Shown here: piece by piece, positions 1 through 5,407 of the stretch
Layout of the letters: each line of letters begins with the position of its first letter
How positions within the stretch are numbered: the stretch's first letter is position 1
Origin: Candidatus Bipolaricaulota bacterium
GTDB lineage: Bacteria > Bipolaricaulota > Bipolaricaulia > UBA7950 > UBA9294
Length of the DNA: 8,521 nt
Direction: 5' to 3'
Assembly: GCA_030612565.1 (NCBI GenBank)
Contig: JAUWNQ010000014.1
Span: 1 to 8,521, forward strand
The notes under the pieces: model-generated
The model's database searches: none
The model's input: the letters and a program-made list of their open reading frames with translations, nothing else
What the model was told of the DNA's origin: nothing
Made by a program: the position numbers and the translations under genes

Positions 1-22
1 ACGGGGTATTCCGCCAATTTCA

Positions 23-42
23 TTTTGACCTGAAGGTCAAAA
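23..42. repeat. Perfect inverted repeat, 9-bp arms
   Basis: Arms TTTTGACCT (23-31) and AGGTCAAAA (34-42) are exact reverse complements around a central GA. The compact symmetry suits a dimeric-regulator operator or a small hairpin closing on a TGAA tetraloop. No T-run follows on the + strand, so it is not a classic intrinsic terminator. The same 9-mer TTTTGACCT recurs once at 5368-5376, across the -35 box proposed for trxB, which may be chance. Confidence 0.6.
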
Positions 43-62
43 CCGGGATTTCATTATTTCAC

Positions 63-94
63 CTCACCCCGACCCTCTCCTATCAAGGAGAGGG
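63..94. repeat. REP-like palindrome
   Basis: CCCTCTCC (73-80) and GGAGAGGG (87-94) pair perfectly across a 6-nt loop. The preceding CTCACCCCGA (64-73) together with this stem matches the general look of the widespread CCTCACCCCGRCCCTCTCC intergenic palindromes seen in many bacterial genomes. That points to a REP-type repetitive element, although family membership is from memory and only one copy lies in this window. Confidence 0.55.
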
Positions 95-106
95 GGTATA
101 AGGAAA

Positions 107-127
107 CCCTGTGGCAAGACCACAGGG
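107..127. repeat. Hairpin, 8-bp stem and 5-nt loop
   Basis: CCCTGTGG (107-114) and CCACAGGG (120-127) are exact reverse complements with loop CAAGA. It lies 12 bp after the REP-like palindrome and 15 bp before the octamer array, so it belongs to the same repeat-dense block. There is no T-run on either side, so a terminator role is not supported. Confidence 0.55.
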
Positions 128-142
128 AATCTCAAGTTGAAT

Positions 143-182
143 GATTGAGTGATCGGAGGATCGGGAGATTGAAAAGATGGAA
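143..182. repeat. Degenerate octamer repeats, forward block
   Basis: Five consecutive 8-bp units can be read in one phase: GATTGAGT, GATCGGAG, GATCGGGA, GATTGAAA, AGATGGAA. They are purine-rich on this strand and share a G-A-T core. A further GAAAAAGATGGAAG at about 195-208 nearly copies 170-182. GATTGAGTGAT (143-153) is the reverse complement of ATCACTCAATC in the opposite-facing block at 231-278, so the two could fold together. Confidence 0.7.
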
Positions 183-230
183 GATAACTTACTAGAAAAA
201 GATGGAAGGGCTACTGATTTAAGGAACCGT

Positions 231-278
231 TCAATCACTCAATGGTTCAATCACTCAATCACTCAATCACTCAACCCT
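231..278. repeat. Tandem octamer array, unit TCAATCAC
   Basis: Six 8-bp units in tandem: TCAATCAC, TCAATGGT, TCAATCAC, TCAATCAC, TCAATCAC, TCAACCCT. Four are identical and the second and last are degenerate. The unit is the reverse complement of GTGATTGA, so this block faces the one at 143-182. It resembles short tandem intergenic repeats known from several bacterial lineages; the octamer family itself I do not recognise by name. Confidence 0.85.
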
Positions 279-296
279 GTTCCCCCTCTCTGCGTG

Positions 297-342
297 CTTG
301 GGGGGTGTAGTAGCCGATTTGGAATTTACTACACCCCCCGAG
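297..342. repeat. 16-bp inverted repeat, GC-rich stem-loop
   Basis: GGGGGGTGTAGTA (300-312) and TACTACACCCCCC (327-339) are perfect reverse complements around a 14-nt loop. The stem extends by three more pairs (297-299 with 340-342) if one G-T wobble is allowed. It lies about 35 bp upstream of the proposed -35 box of the gene at 435. No T-run follows, so an ordinary intrinsic terminator is unlikely. It could be a mobile-repeat remnant, an RNA 3' end stabiliser or an operator. Confidence 0.75.
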
Positions 343-376
343 TGTTCTCGGCGGTGAAAGGTTCTGTTCCCTTGCT

Positions 377-405
377 TTGCCGTGTGCCCTTGTGGGAGAT
401 ATGAT
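377..405 (+). promoter_or_regulatory. Sigma70-like promoter of the AcuC-like gene
   Basis: TTGCCG (377-382) and TATGAT (400-405) are separated by 17 bp, matching 4/6 and 5/6 positions of the consensus boxes. The predicted transcript would start near 412. This is immediately followed by a strong ribosome binding site, AAGGAGGG at 416-423, ahead of the ATG at 435. No other good boxes are visible between the inverted repeat and the gene. Confidence 0.5.
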
Positions 406-434
406 CCACGGTGTGAAGGAGGGAGCCGTCCACG

Positions 435-1565
435 ATGAACTGTCTGATCGACCCACGTACGCTGTTGCGGTTTGACTTTGGCCCGTTGCACCCGTTCAAG
501 ACCTACCGCCTCGGATTGACTTACGACCTGATGGATGGCTACGGCCTCGTCGAAGAGGAAGCGGTTCGTATCTTGAAGCCGCGAATGGCTACCGATGAAG
601 AGGTATCACGTTTCCACACGGATGCGTATATCGAGGTCCTGCGCCTTGCCGACAGTGGCATGTGGGTCCCGAACCTGTTCTCACACGGCCTAGGTACCGG
701 AGACAATCCGGTCTTCCCCGGCGTCTATGAGTGGGGAACCCTCGTCGCTGGGGCGTCGATCGACTGTGCGAAGGAGGTCCTCGTCGGCCGAGCCGAGATC
801 GCGTTTAACATTGCCGGCGGGCTGCATCACGCCATGCCCTCCCACGCCTCTGGCTTCTGCCACATCAACGACGTCGTGCTGGCGATCGTCCCCCTGGTAG
901 AGGCGGGGAAGCGCGTGGCGTACGTGGATATCGATGCCCACCACGGCGATGGGGTGCAACACGCCTTCTACAGGACCGATCAGGTTCTCACCCTCTCAGT
1001 CCATCAGGACGGGCACACGATCTTCCCCGGGAGTGGATTCGTTGGTGAGATAGGACAGGGGGAAGGGCGCGGCTACGCGCTGAACGTTCCTCTATCCCCA
1101 GGAGCGCGGGATGACGCGTTCGAACGTGTCTTCGACGAGATCGTCTTCCCAGCCCTCGACTCCTATGCGCCGGATATTCTGGTGACCCAACTTGGCGCCG
1201 ATGCCCTGTTTGGCGATCGGGTTGCAAACCTAAGCATGAGCCTCTCTCTGTTTGAGCGATACATTAAGCGGTTGTGCGCGTTGCACATACCGTGGCTCGC
1301 CCTCGGTGGGGGAGGATACGCCGTGGAGAACGTGGCGCGCGCGTGGACACTCGCCTGGGCGCGAATGAACGATCTGACCTTGCCGGATGGGATTCCCGCC
1401 GAATGGCAAGAGCAAGCAACCCGTTACGGGGTAAGGGTGAACAGCCTGCGAGGGAAGGAGATGGACGATGGTCCCTCCCCTGGCCGCGTGCTGGACGAGC
1501 TCGACCGCACCCTGCGCTCGCTCAAGGAGACCGTATTCCCGTTGATAGGGAATAACAAGTCATGA
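435..1565 (+). CDS. AcuC-like histone deacetylase family protein
   Basis: Zinc-dependent deacetylase of the arginase/HDAC fold, 376 aa, full length for bacterial AcuC-type enzymes. Such enzymes remove acyl groups from lysines or small amides in the cytoplasm; Bacillus AcuC deacetylates acetyl-CoA synthetase. Visible motifs: N-terminal HPFKTYRL (19-26), GGLHHAMPSHASGFC (128-142) with the catalytic His pair H131/H132, DIDAHHGDG (165-173) giving zinc ligands D167 and H169, LGAD (253-256) giving third ligand D256, and GGGGY (291-295) with catalytic Y295. All catalytic residues are present, so it should be active. No signal peptide or membrane segment is seen. ATG 435 is supported by AAGGAGGG at 416-423. 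It appears to be transcribed alone, with 149 bp and a separate promoter before the next gene. The substrate (AcsA, other protein, acetoin-related, polyamine) cannot be told from sequence; the N-terminus favours AcuC over polyamine deacetylases. Confidence 0.93.
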   Translation: MNCLIDPRTLLRFDFGPLHPFKTYRLGLTYDLMDGYGLVEEEAVRILKPRMATDEEVSRFHTDAYIEVLRLADSGMWVPNLFSHGLGTGDNPVFPGVYEWGTLVAGASIDCAKEVLVGRAEIAFNIAGGLHHAMPSHASGFCHINDVVLAIVPLVEAGKRVAYVDIDAHHGDGVQHAFYRTDQVLTLSVHQDGHTIFPGSGFVGEIGQGEGRGYALNVPLSPGARDDAFERVFDEIVFPALDSYAPDILVTQLGADALFGDRVANLSMSLSLFERYIKRLCALHIPWLALGGGGYAVENVARAWTLAWARMNDLTLPDGIPAEWQEQATRYGVRVNSLRGKEMDDGPSPGRVLDELDRTLRSLKETVFPLIGNNKS

Positions 1566-1583
1566 GCGCTGAGTAACTCCCCG

Positions 1584-1647
1584 TTCCTAATCCCTGCCCC
1601 TTAGTCCTTCAATCCTGTATTTCCCTCTCGTCACCCATCACCGCTCT
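1584..1647. repeat. Possible degenerate octamer cluster
   Basis: The spacer is pyrimidine-rich on the + strand and can be cut into 8-bp units such as TTCCTAAT, CCCTGCCC, CTTAGTCC, TTCAATCC (1584-1615), with TCACCCATCACC near 1631-1642 echoing the TCAATCAC unit at 231-278. The match is loose and could be base composition alone. Confidence 0.3.
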
Positions 1648-1656
1648 CTCTTTTTC

Positions 1657-1686
1657 TTGACACTCTCCTTCTGAAGGGATAGAGTG
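1657..1686 (+). promoter_or_regulatory. Promoter and embedded palindromic operator
   Basis: TTGACA (1657-1662), a perfect -35 box, is followed after 17 bp by TAGAGT (1680-1685, 4/6 of the -10 consensus). Within this span lies a nested inverted repeat: CACTCT (1661-1666) with AGAGTG (1681-1686), and CCTTC (1667-1671) with GAAGG (1673-1677) around a single T; three unpaired bases (1678-1680) sit on the right arm. The symmetry overlaps both boxes, as expected for a repressor operator. Transcription would start near 1692, leaving a short leader with ribosome binding site AGAGGA at 1703-1708. Confidence 0.6.
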
Positions 1687-1714
1687 ATGCCCCTTTGGAA
1701 AGAGAGGAACCACC

Positions 1715-3424
1715 ATGAGTGAACGACATCCACAGATTAAGTCGGTGCGCGCCCGTGAGACCATTCAAGTGAGTCTATCAGACGGACGTGTCTTCGAAGG
1801 GCCGCGGAACACCCCGCTTCGCGAGTTCTTTCGCGTTGCGTACGGCGATACGAAGAGTCCTCCGGTTGCAGCGATCGTGCAAAGGGAGCTGCGCGAGCTC
1901 GCCGGGCCGGTAGGGAATGATGTGACGGTGGAGCCTGTCTTCCTTGCCGATTCGGATGGAATGAGGATCTACTGCCGCAGCCTCTCTTTCCTGTTGATTG
2001 TGGCGACTCACGAGCTCTTCCCGGACGTCCCTCTATTCATCGATTATTCCGTCCCCCATGGGGGGTACTTCTGCCGTATAGAAGGGCGGTGCCCGTTTAC
2101 CTCGGAGGAATTGACGAAGATCAAGGGAAGGATGCGGGCGATGGTCGCCGCGGACCTCCCGATCGAGCGGCTTCGCCTATCCGCAGAGGATGCCGCAGCA
2201 GTCTTCGCTGCCCGAGGGGAGATGGGGAAGGTACGCCTGCTAAAGGATGTTGATGAGGATCACATTCACCTCTATTCCCTGAACGGGTTCCTCGACTACT
2301 TCTACGGGTACATGGTTCCATCGACCAGGCACTTAGAAACCTTTGCCTTGGAGCCCTTCTCCGATGGGTTCATCCTTAGGTTCCCACGGCGGGAGAACAC
2401 AACGCGCCTTCTCCCCTCACAACGGTTCACCGCGCTGCGCGCGGTATTCAGCGAGTACGGAAAATGGATCAATGTCGTGGGAGTGCGTGATGTGAGTTGC
2501 CTCAACGAGGCTGTGCGCTCGCAACGGATCGAGGAAGTGATCCTCGTCTCCGAGGCGCTGCACGAAGGACGGATCGCGGAGATCGCCACCGTTCTTGCCG
2601 ATCGTCATGACGAGGACCACCGGCTTGTCTTCATCGCCGGACCCTCCTCCTCGGGGAAGACGACCTTCTCCAAGCGCCTTGCGGTGCAGCTTCTCGCAAA
2701 GGGAATACACCCCTATCCACTGGCAATGGACGATTACTTCCTCCCGCGGAACCAACTTGTGCAGAAGGGAGAGGAGATCGACTTCGATTCCTTTGCCGCG
2801 CTCGACCTTCCGTTCTTCGAAGAGCAACTGCGCGACCTCCTGCATGGGAAGGAAGTGAAGCTCCCGCATTACGACTTTAAGAGTGGGAAGCGCGTGGCCG
2901 GCCCGACAATCAAGCTAAGGCCGGATCAGATCCTGATCGTGGAGGGGATCCACGGTCTGAACCCACACCTCTTGGAAGGCTTTCCCGAGGAGATGAGCTA
3001 TCGCATCTTCGTCTCTGCGCTGACACAGCTCAACCTGGATCGCCATAACCGCATCCCGACCACTGATACGCGCCTCATACGCCGCATCGTGCGCGACGCT
3101 GTCTACCGTGGCTACGACGCGGAGGAAACCCTGGCGATGTGGGAGAACGTGCGTCGCGGGGAGAAACAGAACATCTTCCCCTATCAAGAGCAGGCCGACG
3201 TGATGTTCAACTCCGCGCTTGTCTACGAGTTGGCCATCTTGAAGCCACTCGTCGAACCGCTTCTTTTGCAGGTCAAACAAACACGCCCGAAGATCGAGGC
3301 CGAGCGCTTGCTGGCCTTCCTCGGGTGGTTCGAGTCGTATCCCATCGGGAATATCCCGGGAAACTCGATACTGCGCGAGTTTGTTGGCGGCTCGACCCTG
3401 CAAGACTTTACACCAAAGATGTAG
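1715..3424 (+). CDS. Nucleoside (uridine) kinase with ThrRS-like N-terminus
   Basis: A 569-aa fusion. Residues about 16-75 look like a TGS domain and about 85-245 like the second additional domain of threonyl-tRNA synthetase. Residues about 300-520 are a P-loop kinase of the uridine kinase/phosphoribulokinase family. Kinase motifs: Walker A GPSSSGKTT (309-317, K315), MDDYF (338-342), DFDSFAALDL (356-365), PHYDF (384-388), VEGIHGLN (409-416) and RDAVYRGYDAEETL (460-473). The last is typical of the group usually annotated 'nucleoside kinase'. The expected reaction is ATP-dependent 5' phosphorylation of a nucleoside, probably uridine or cytidine, in salvage; the exact substrate is inferred. The N-terminal part has RSLSFLL (88-94) where tRNA-editing domains carry catalytic histidines, so editing is doubtful. 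ATG 1715 has AGAGGA 6 bp upstream and its own promoter. The length is normal for this family. Confidence 0.88.
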   Translation: MSERHPQIKSVRARETIQVSLSDGRVFEGPRNTPLREFFRVAYGDTKSPPVAAIVQRELRELAGPVGNDVTVEPVFLADSDGMRIYCRSLSFLLIVATHELFPDVPLFIDYSVPHGGYFCRIEGRCPFTSEELTKIKGRMRAMVAADLPIERLRLSAEDAAAVFAARGEMGKVRLLKDVDEDHIHLYSLNGFLDYFYGYMVPSTRHLETFALEPFSDGFILRFPRRENTTRLLPSQRFTALRAVFSEYGKWINVVGVRDVSCLNEAVRSQRIEEVILVSEALHEGRIAEIATVLADRHDEDHRLVFIAGPSSSGKTTFSKRLAVQLLAKGIHPYPLAMDDYFLPRNQLVQKGEEIDFDSFAALDLPFFEEQLRDLLHGKEVKLPHYDFKSGKRVAGPTIKLRPDQILIVEGIHGLNPHLLEGFPEEMSYRIFVSALTQLNLDRHNRIPTTDTRLIRRIVRDAVYRGYDAEETLAMWENVRRGEKQNIFPYQEQADVMFNSALVYELAILKPLVEPLLLQVKQTRPKIEAERLLAFLGWFESYPIGNIPGNSILREFVGGSTLQDFTPKM

Positions 3425-3491
3425 TGGTTGACCTGTTGGGATGATCTTCCGGCGCCATTTGGCGGATGAGAGCACGGATATGCCAAGCGTC

Positions 3492-3520
3492 TTTACCTTC
3501 CTTGCTTTATCGGATAGAAT
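3492..3520 (+). promoter_or_regulatory. Promoter of the ribbon-helix-helix gene
   Basis: TTTACC (3492-3497) and TAGAAT (3515-3520) are 17 bp apart (4/6 and 5/6 consensus). The predicted start near 3527 leaves a leader containing the ribosome binding site GGGGGTGA (3533-3540). This supports translation from ATG 3546 rather than from the in-frame upstream ATG at 3441, which would lie outside the message. Confidence 0.55.
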
Positions 3521-3545
3521 AAGAGCTGAAGAGGGGGTGAAAGAG

Positions 3546-3716
3546 ATGGCTGAGAAGAAGATGCTTGATAAAATCTCAATATATATTCCACAGAAGAAGA
3601 TGGAAGAGCGACCCGTCGAGCGTTTGATCCAGCTCGGTGCTAAGCAGGATCGCTCGATCAACTATCTAGTCGTAGAGGCAATCTTAGAATATCTAGCCAG
3701 AGAAGAGAAGAAATAA
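3546..3716 (+). CDS. Small ribbon-helix-helix DNA-binding protein
   Basis: A 56-residue protein with the layout of MetJ/Arc/CopG-type ribbon-helix-helix regulators. A short strand KISIYIP (residues 9-15) would pair between two monomers and enter the DNA major groove. It is followed by helix VERLIQLGAK (24-33), a turn D-R-S and helix INYLVVEAILEYLAREE (38-54). The R-S-x-N-x-L-V-x-E-A-I pattern is typical of the family. ATG 3546 is chosen because GGGGGTGA lies about 6 bp upstream and a promoter precedes it; an in-frame ATG at 3441 would add 35 residues without domain similarity and has no ribosome binding site. No toxin partner is seen on either side, so an antitoxin role is not supported by context. 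It may autoregulate or control neighbours; the target is unknown. Confidence 0.8.
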   Translation: MAEKKMLDKISIYIPQKKMEERPVERLIQLGAKQDRSINYLVVEAILEYLAREEKK

Positions 3717-3731
3717 CCCTCCTTACCTGCT

Positions 3732-3781
3732 AGGCCGAGTGGATGTCCGGCCTCTTCGCTTTTTGTTAGCGAAAAGGCCGG
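3732..3781 (+). promoter_or_regulatory. Competing hairpins between RHH gene and xseA
   Basis: A 14-bp stem with one mismatch is formed by 3747-3760 and 3768-3781 around a 7-nt loop. The hexamer CGGCCT (3748-3753) in its left arm can instead pair with AGGCCG at 3732-3737, a second copy of the AGGCCG at 3775-3780. The two folds are mutually exclusive, as in attenuators. No T-run follows the main stem, so it may act as an mRNA 3' end or processing structure after the upstream gene rather than as an intrinsic terminator. Confidence 0.5.
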
Positions 3782-3911
3782 ATAACCTTTAGTAGGGAGA
3801 GTTCCCACCTTTTGATTGCGCCGCCATATGGTGTTCTTCCCCGTCCGTTCTTCCGCTATAAGTACACTTGGTCATCTCCTAGCTACAACAACACATAGAG
3901 AGAATAAGCCT

Positions 3912-3931
3912 CCTTCGCTTTTTCGGGAAGG
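3912..3931 (+). promoter_or_regulatory. Hairpin covering the purine-rich xseA leader
   Basis: CCTTC (3912-3916) pairs with GAAGG (3927-3931), the only Shine-Dalgarno-like tract ahead of xseA. The 11-mer CTTCGCTTTTT within it (3913-3923) repeats exactly at 3754-3764 in the upstream hairpin. The tract ends 16-20 bases before the possible starts, further than usual, so its role in translation is uncertain. Confidence 0.3.
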
Positions 3932-3951
3932 GAAGCTAAACTCTACACGTG

Positions 3952-5178
3952 ATGAGCGAAGAACACATCTACACCGTCTCGGAATTGAACAAGAAGGCGA
4001 GAGGGATCCTTGAACAGGAGATCGGCCCGATCTGGCTTCAAGGGGAGGTCTCGAACTTCACCCGTGCCCCCTCCGGACACCTCTACTTCACGCTGAAGGA
4101 CTCAAAGGCGGAGATCTCCGCCGTCCGCTTCAAGGGACGCTCCGCCCTCCTCCCAACCCCGGTCATCGAGAACGGGATGGAGATCATCGCCTACGGGAGT
4201 CTGACCCTCTACGAACCGCGGGGCCGCTACCAGTTCATCGTCTCCCTTATCCAGCTGGCAGGCGTGGGGAGTCTGCAGCTCTCCTTCGAGCAGTTGAAGA
4301 AGAAACTGAAGGCGGAAGGACTGTTCGACGAGAGCCACAAGAGACCTCTCCCTCAGTTTCCCAAACGGATCGGTGTTGTAACCTCACCAACCGGGGCGGC
4401 AATTCGTGATATCCTGTCGGTTCTCAAGCGCCGTTGGCCGTTGGTAGAGGTCTACCTCTTCGGAAGCTCGGTGCAGGGTAAGGCGGCCGCCGAAGAGATC
4501 GTCGCAGCAATCGAGCAGGTAAAGAAGTTCAGCAACACTCATCTTCCCCTAGACCTATTGATCATCGGACGTGGGGGGGGATCCCTCGAAGATCTCGCCG
4601 TATTCAACGACGAGCGGGTAGCACGGGCTATCTTTGCCTGCGAGATCCCTGTCGTCTCGGCGGTCGGGCACGAGATCGACTTTGTCATCTCCGACTTCGT
4701 CGCCGACCTGCGCGCTCCCACCCCCTCGGCTGCTGCGGAACTCATCATCCCCGATCGCTCAGAGATCCTTTCCTTTGTCACCGCCCTCTTCCGGCAGAGT
4801 CTGCGCCGTATGCGCACACTCCTCGACCAGCGAGACCGGATTCTCACCACGAGCCTGAAGGGATATCTATTTCGCATCCCCACTCGCAAGGTCGATACGC
4901 TGAACCAGCGCCTCGACATCTCCCTGGAGCGGCTCCTCCGATCGACCAAGGGAGCATTGAAGGAACGCGTGCAAAGGGAAGAGAAGCTTAAAGGGATCTT
5001 AGAACTATGCGATCCTAACCTCCCCCTTCGCCGTGGCTATTCCCTCACTTTTATTCCGGGTGAGACAAGGCCGCTGCGGGATGGAGGGGCACTCTCACCC
5101 GGGGACGGCATCGAGACCAGATTGCTTCGAACGACCATCCTCTCCCGAGTCAAGGAGGTGAAGAAAATTGCCGATTGA
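3952..5178 (+). CDS. xseA: Exodeoxyribonuclease VII large subunit
   Basis: Large, catalytic subunit of exonuclease VII, which degrades single-stranded DNA from both ends to short oligonucleotides and works with XseB in repair. Numbered from ATG 3952 (408 aa). The N-terminal OB-fold domain covers about residues 5-100, with WLQGEVSNF (27-35) and GHLYFTLKD (41-49). The nuclease core includes FPKRIGVVTSPTGAAIRD (136-153), IIGRGGGSLEDL (204-215), AVGHEID (237-243) and DLRAPTPSAAAEL (251-263), all hallmarks of the family. A helical region follows and a conserved tail, PLRRGYSLT (360-368), ends it. The protein is complete and near the short end of the usual range. An alternative GTG start at 3949 adds one residue. 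No well-spaced ribosome binding site exists; TAAACT at 3937-3942 could be a -10 box giving a nearly leaderless message. It overlaps xseB by 11 bp. Confidence 0.96.
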   Translation: MSEEHIYTVSELNKKARGILEQEIGPIWLQGEVSNFTRAPSGHLYFTLKDSKAEISAVRFKGRSALLPTPVIENGMEIIAYGSLTLYEPRGRYQFIVSLIQLAGVGSLQLSFEQLKKKLKAEGLFDESHKRPLPQFPKRIGVVTSPTGAAIRDILSVLKRRWPLVEVYLFGSSVQGKAAAEEIVAAIEQVKKFSNTHLPLDLLIIGRGGGSLEDLAVFNDERVARAIFACEIPVVSAVGHEIDFVISDFVADLRAPTPSAAAELIIPDRSEILSFVTALFRQSLRRMRTLLDQRDRILTTSLKGYLFRIPTRKVDTLNQRLDISLERLLRSTKGALKERVQREEKLKGILELCDPNLPLRRGYSLTFIPGETRPLRDGGALSPGDGIETRLLRTTILSRVKEVKKIAD

Positions 5179-5383
5179 TACCGATCTAAAGAGGCTCGAG
5201 GAAATGACAAAACTCCTCGAAGCGAACGATCTCCCCCTGGAGGAGGCACTATCGCTCTTCGAGGAGGCTCTCTCCCTCGCCAAGAAGATCAAGGACGAGC
5301 TCGACCGAGCAAGATTGAAGGTTACCCAGGTGATCGACGGGGCAAAGGAGACCTTCTCGCTCCAGGATTTTGACCTCCAATAG
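5168..5383 (+). CDS. xseB: Exodeoxyribonuclease VII small subunit
   Basis: 71-residue small subunit that binds the helical region of XseA to form exonuclease VII. The family signature is clear: LEEMTKLLEANDLPLEEALSLFEEAL falls at residues 9-34, followed by the second helix of the hairpin (35-57), and the C-terminal tail is short. The start is TTG 5168, inside the end of xseA in another frame. It is supported by GGAGGTG at 5154-5160, seven bases upstream, and by the family's usual length; no ATG is available near. The overlap with xseA implies translational coupling and balanced subunit supply. The rare start codon may lower the yield, although several small subunits bind each large one in known enzymes, so the strong ribosome binding site may compensate. 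Confidence 0.95.
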   Translation: MPIDTDLKRLEEMTKLLEANDLPLEEALSLFEEALSLAKKIKDELDRARLKVTQVIDGAKETFSLQDFDLQ

Positions 5384-5397
5384 ATCTCATTTATAAT
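5370..5397 (+). promoter_or_regulatory. Strong sigma70-like promoter of trxB
   Basis: TTGACC (5370-5375, 5/6) and a perfect TATAAT (5392-5397) lie 16 bp apart, the -35 box being inside the last codons of xseB. Transcription would begin about 5404-5406, only a few bases before ATG 5408. The in-frame ATG at 5396 lies inside the -10 box. This is the best promoter match in the window. Confidence 0.65.
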
Positions 5398-5407
5398 GGT
5401 ACCCGTC

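Larger units (their letters stand above)
1..434. other. Repeat-rich non-coding region
   Basis: This is the only stretch over 300 bases without a convincing gene. It holds three consecutive palindromes (23-42, 73-94, 107-127), an array of degenerate octamers (143-182 and 231-278), a long GC-rich inverted repeat (297-342) and the promoter and ribosome binding site of the gene starting at 435. An open frame at 177-404 exists, but it translates the octamers into repeated Ser-Ile-Thr-Gln and resembles no protein I know, so I treat the region as non-coding. The upstream neighbour lies outside the window. Confidence 0.75.

Noticed and set aside
231..278. CRISPR array
   Set aside because: Units are contiguous 8-mers with no spacers of 25-40 bp and no cas genes nearby.
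177..404. 75-codon open frame on the + strand in the left non-coding block
   Set aside because: It translates octamer repeats into repeated Ser-Ile-Thr-Gln, then crosses the inverted repeat at 297-342; no ribosome binding site, no recognisable domain.
3441..3545. 35-codon N-terminal extension of the RHH protein from ATG 3441
   Set aside because: No ribosome binding site at 3441, and a promoter inside the extension (3492-3520) plus a strong site before ATG 3546 favour the shorter protein.
2915..3661. 248-codon open frame on the - strand opposite the kinase and RHH genes
   Set aside because: Opposite two well-supported genes, no recognisable motifs; it is expected from codon bias in GC-rich genes.
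3546..3716. Antitoxin of a toxin-antitoxin pair
   Set aside because: No toxin-sized frame with recognisable features follows or precedes; the downstream region is non-coding and then xseA.
3747..3781. Intrinsic terminator after the RHH gene
   Set aside because: The stem is strong but neither strand has a T-run after it, so I call it only a hairpin or alternative-folding element.
3816..4013. 65-codon open frame across the xseA leader and start
   Set aside because: Overlaps the start of xseA out of frame, no ribosome binding site and no family resemblance.
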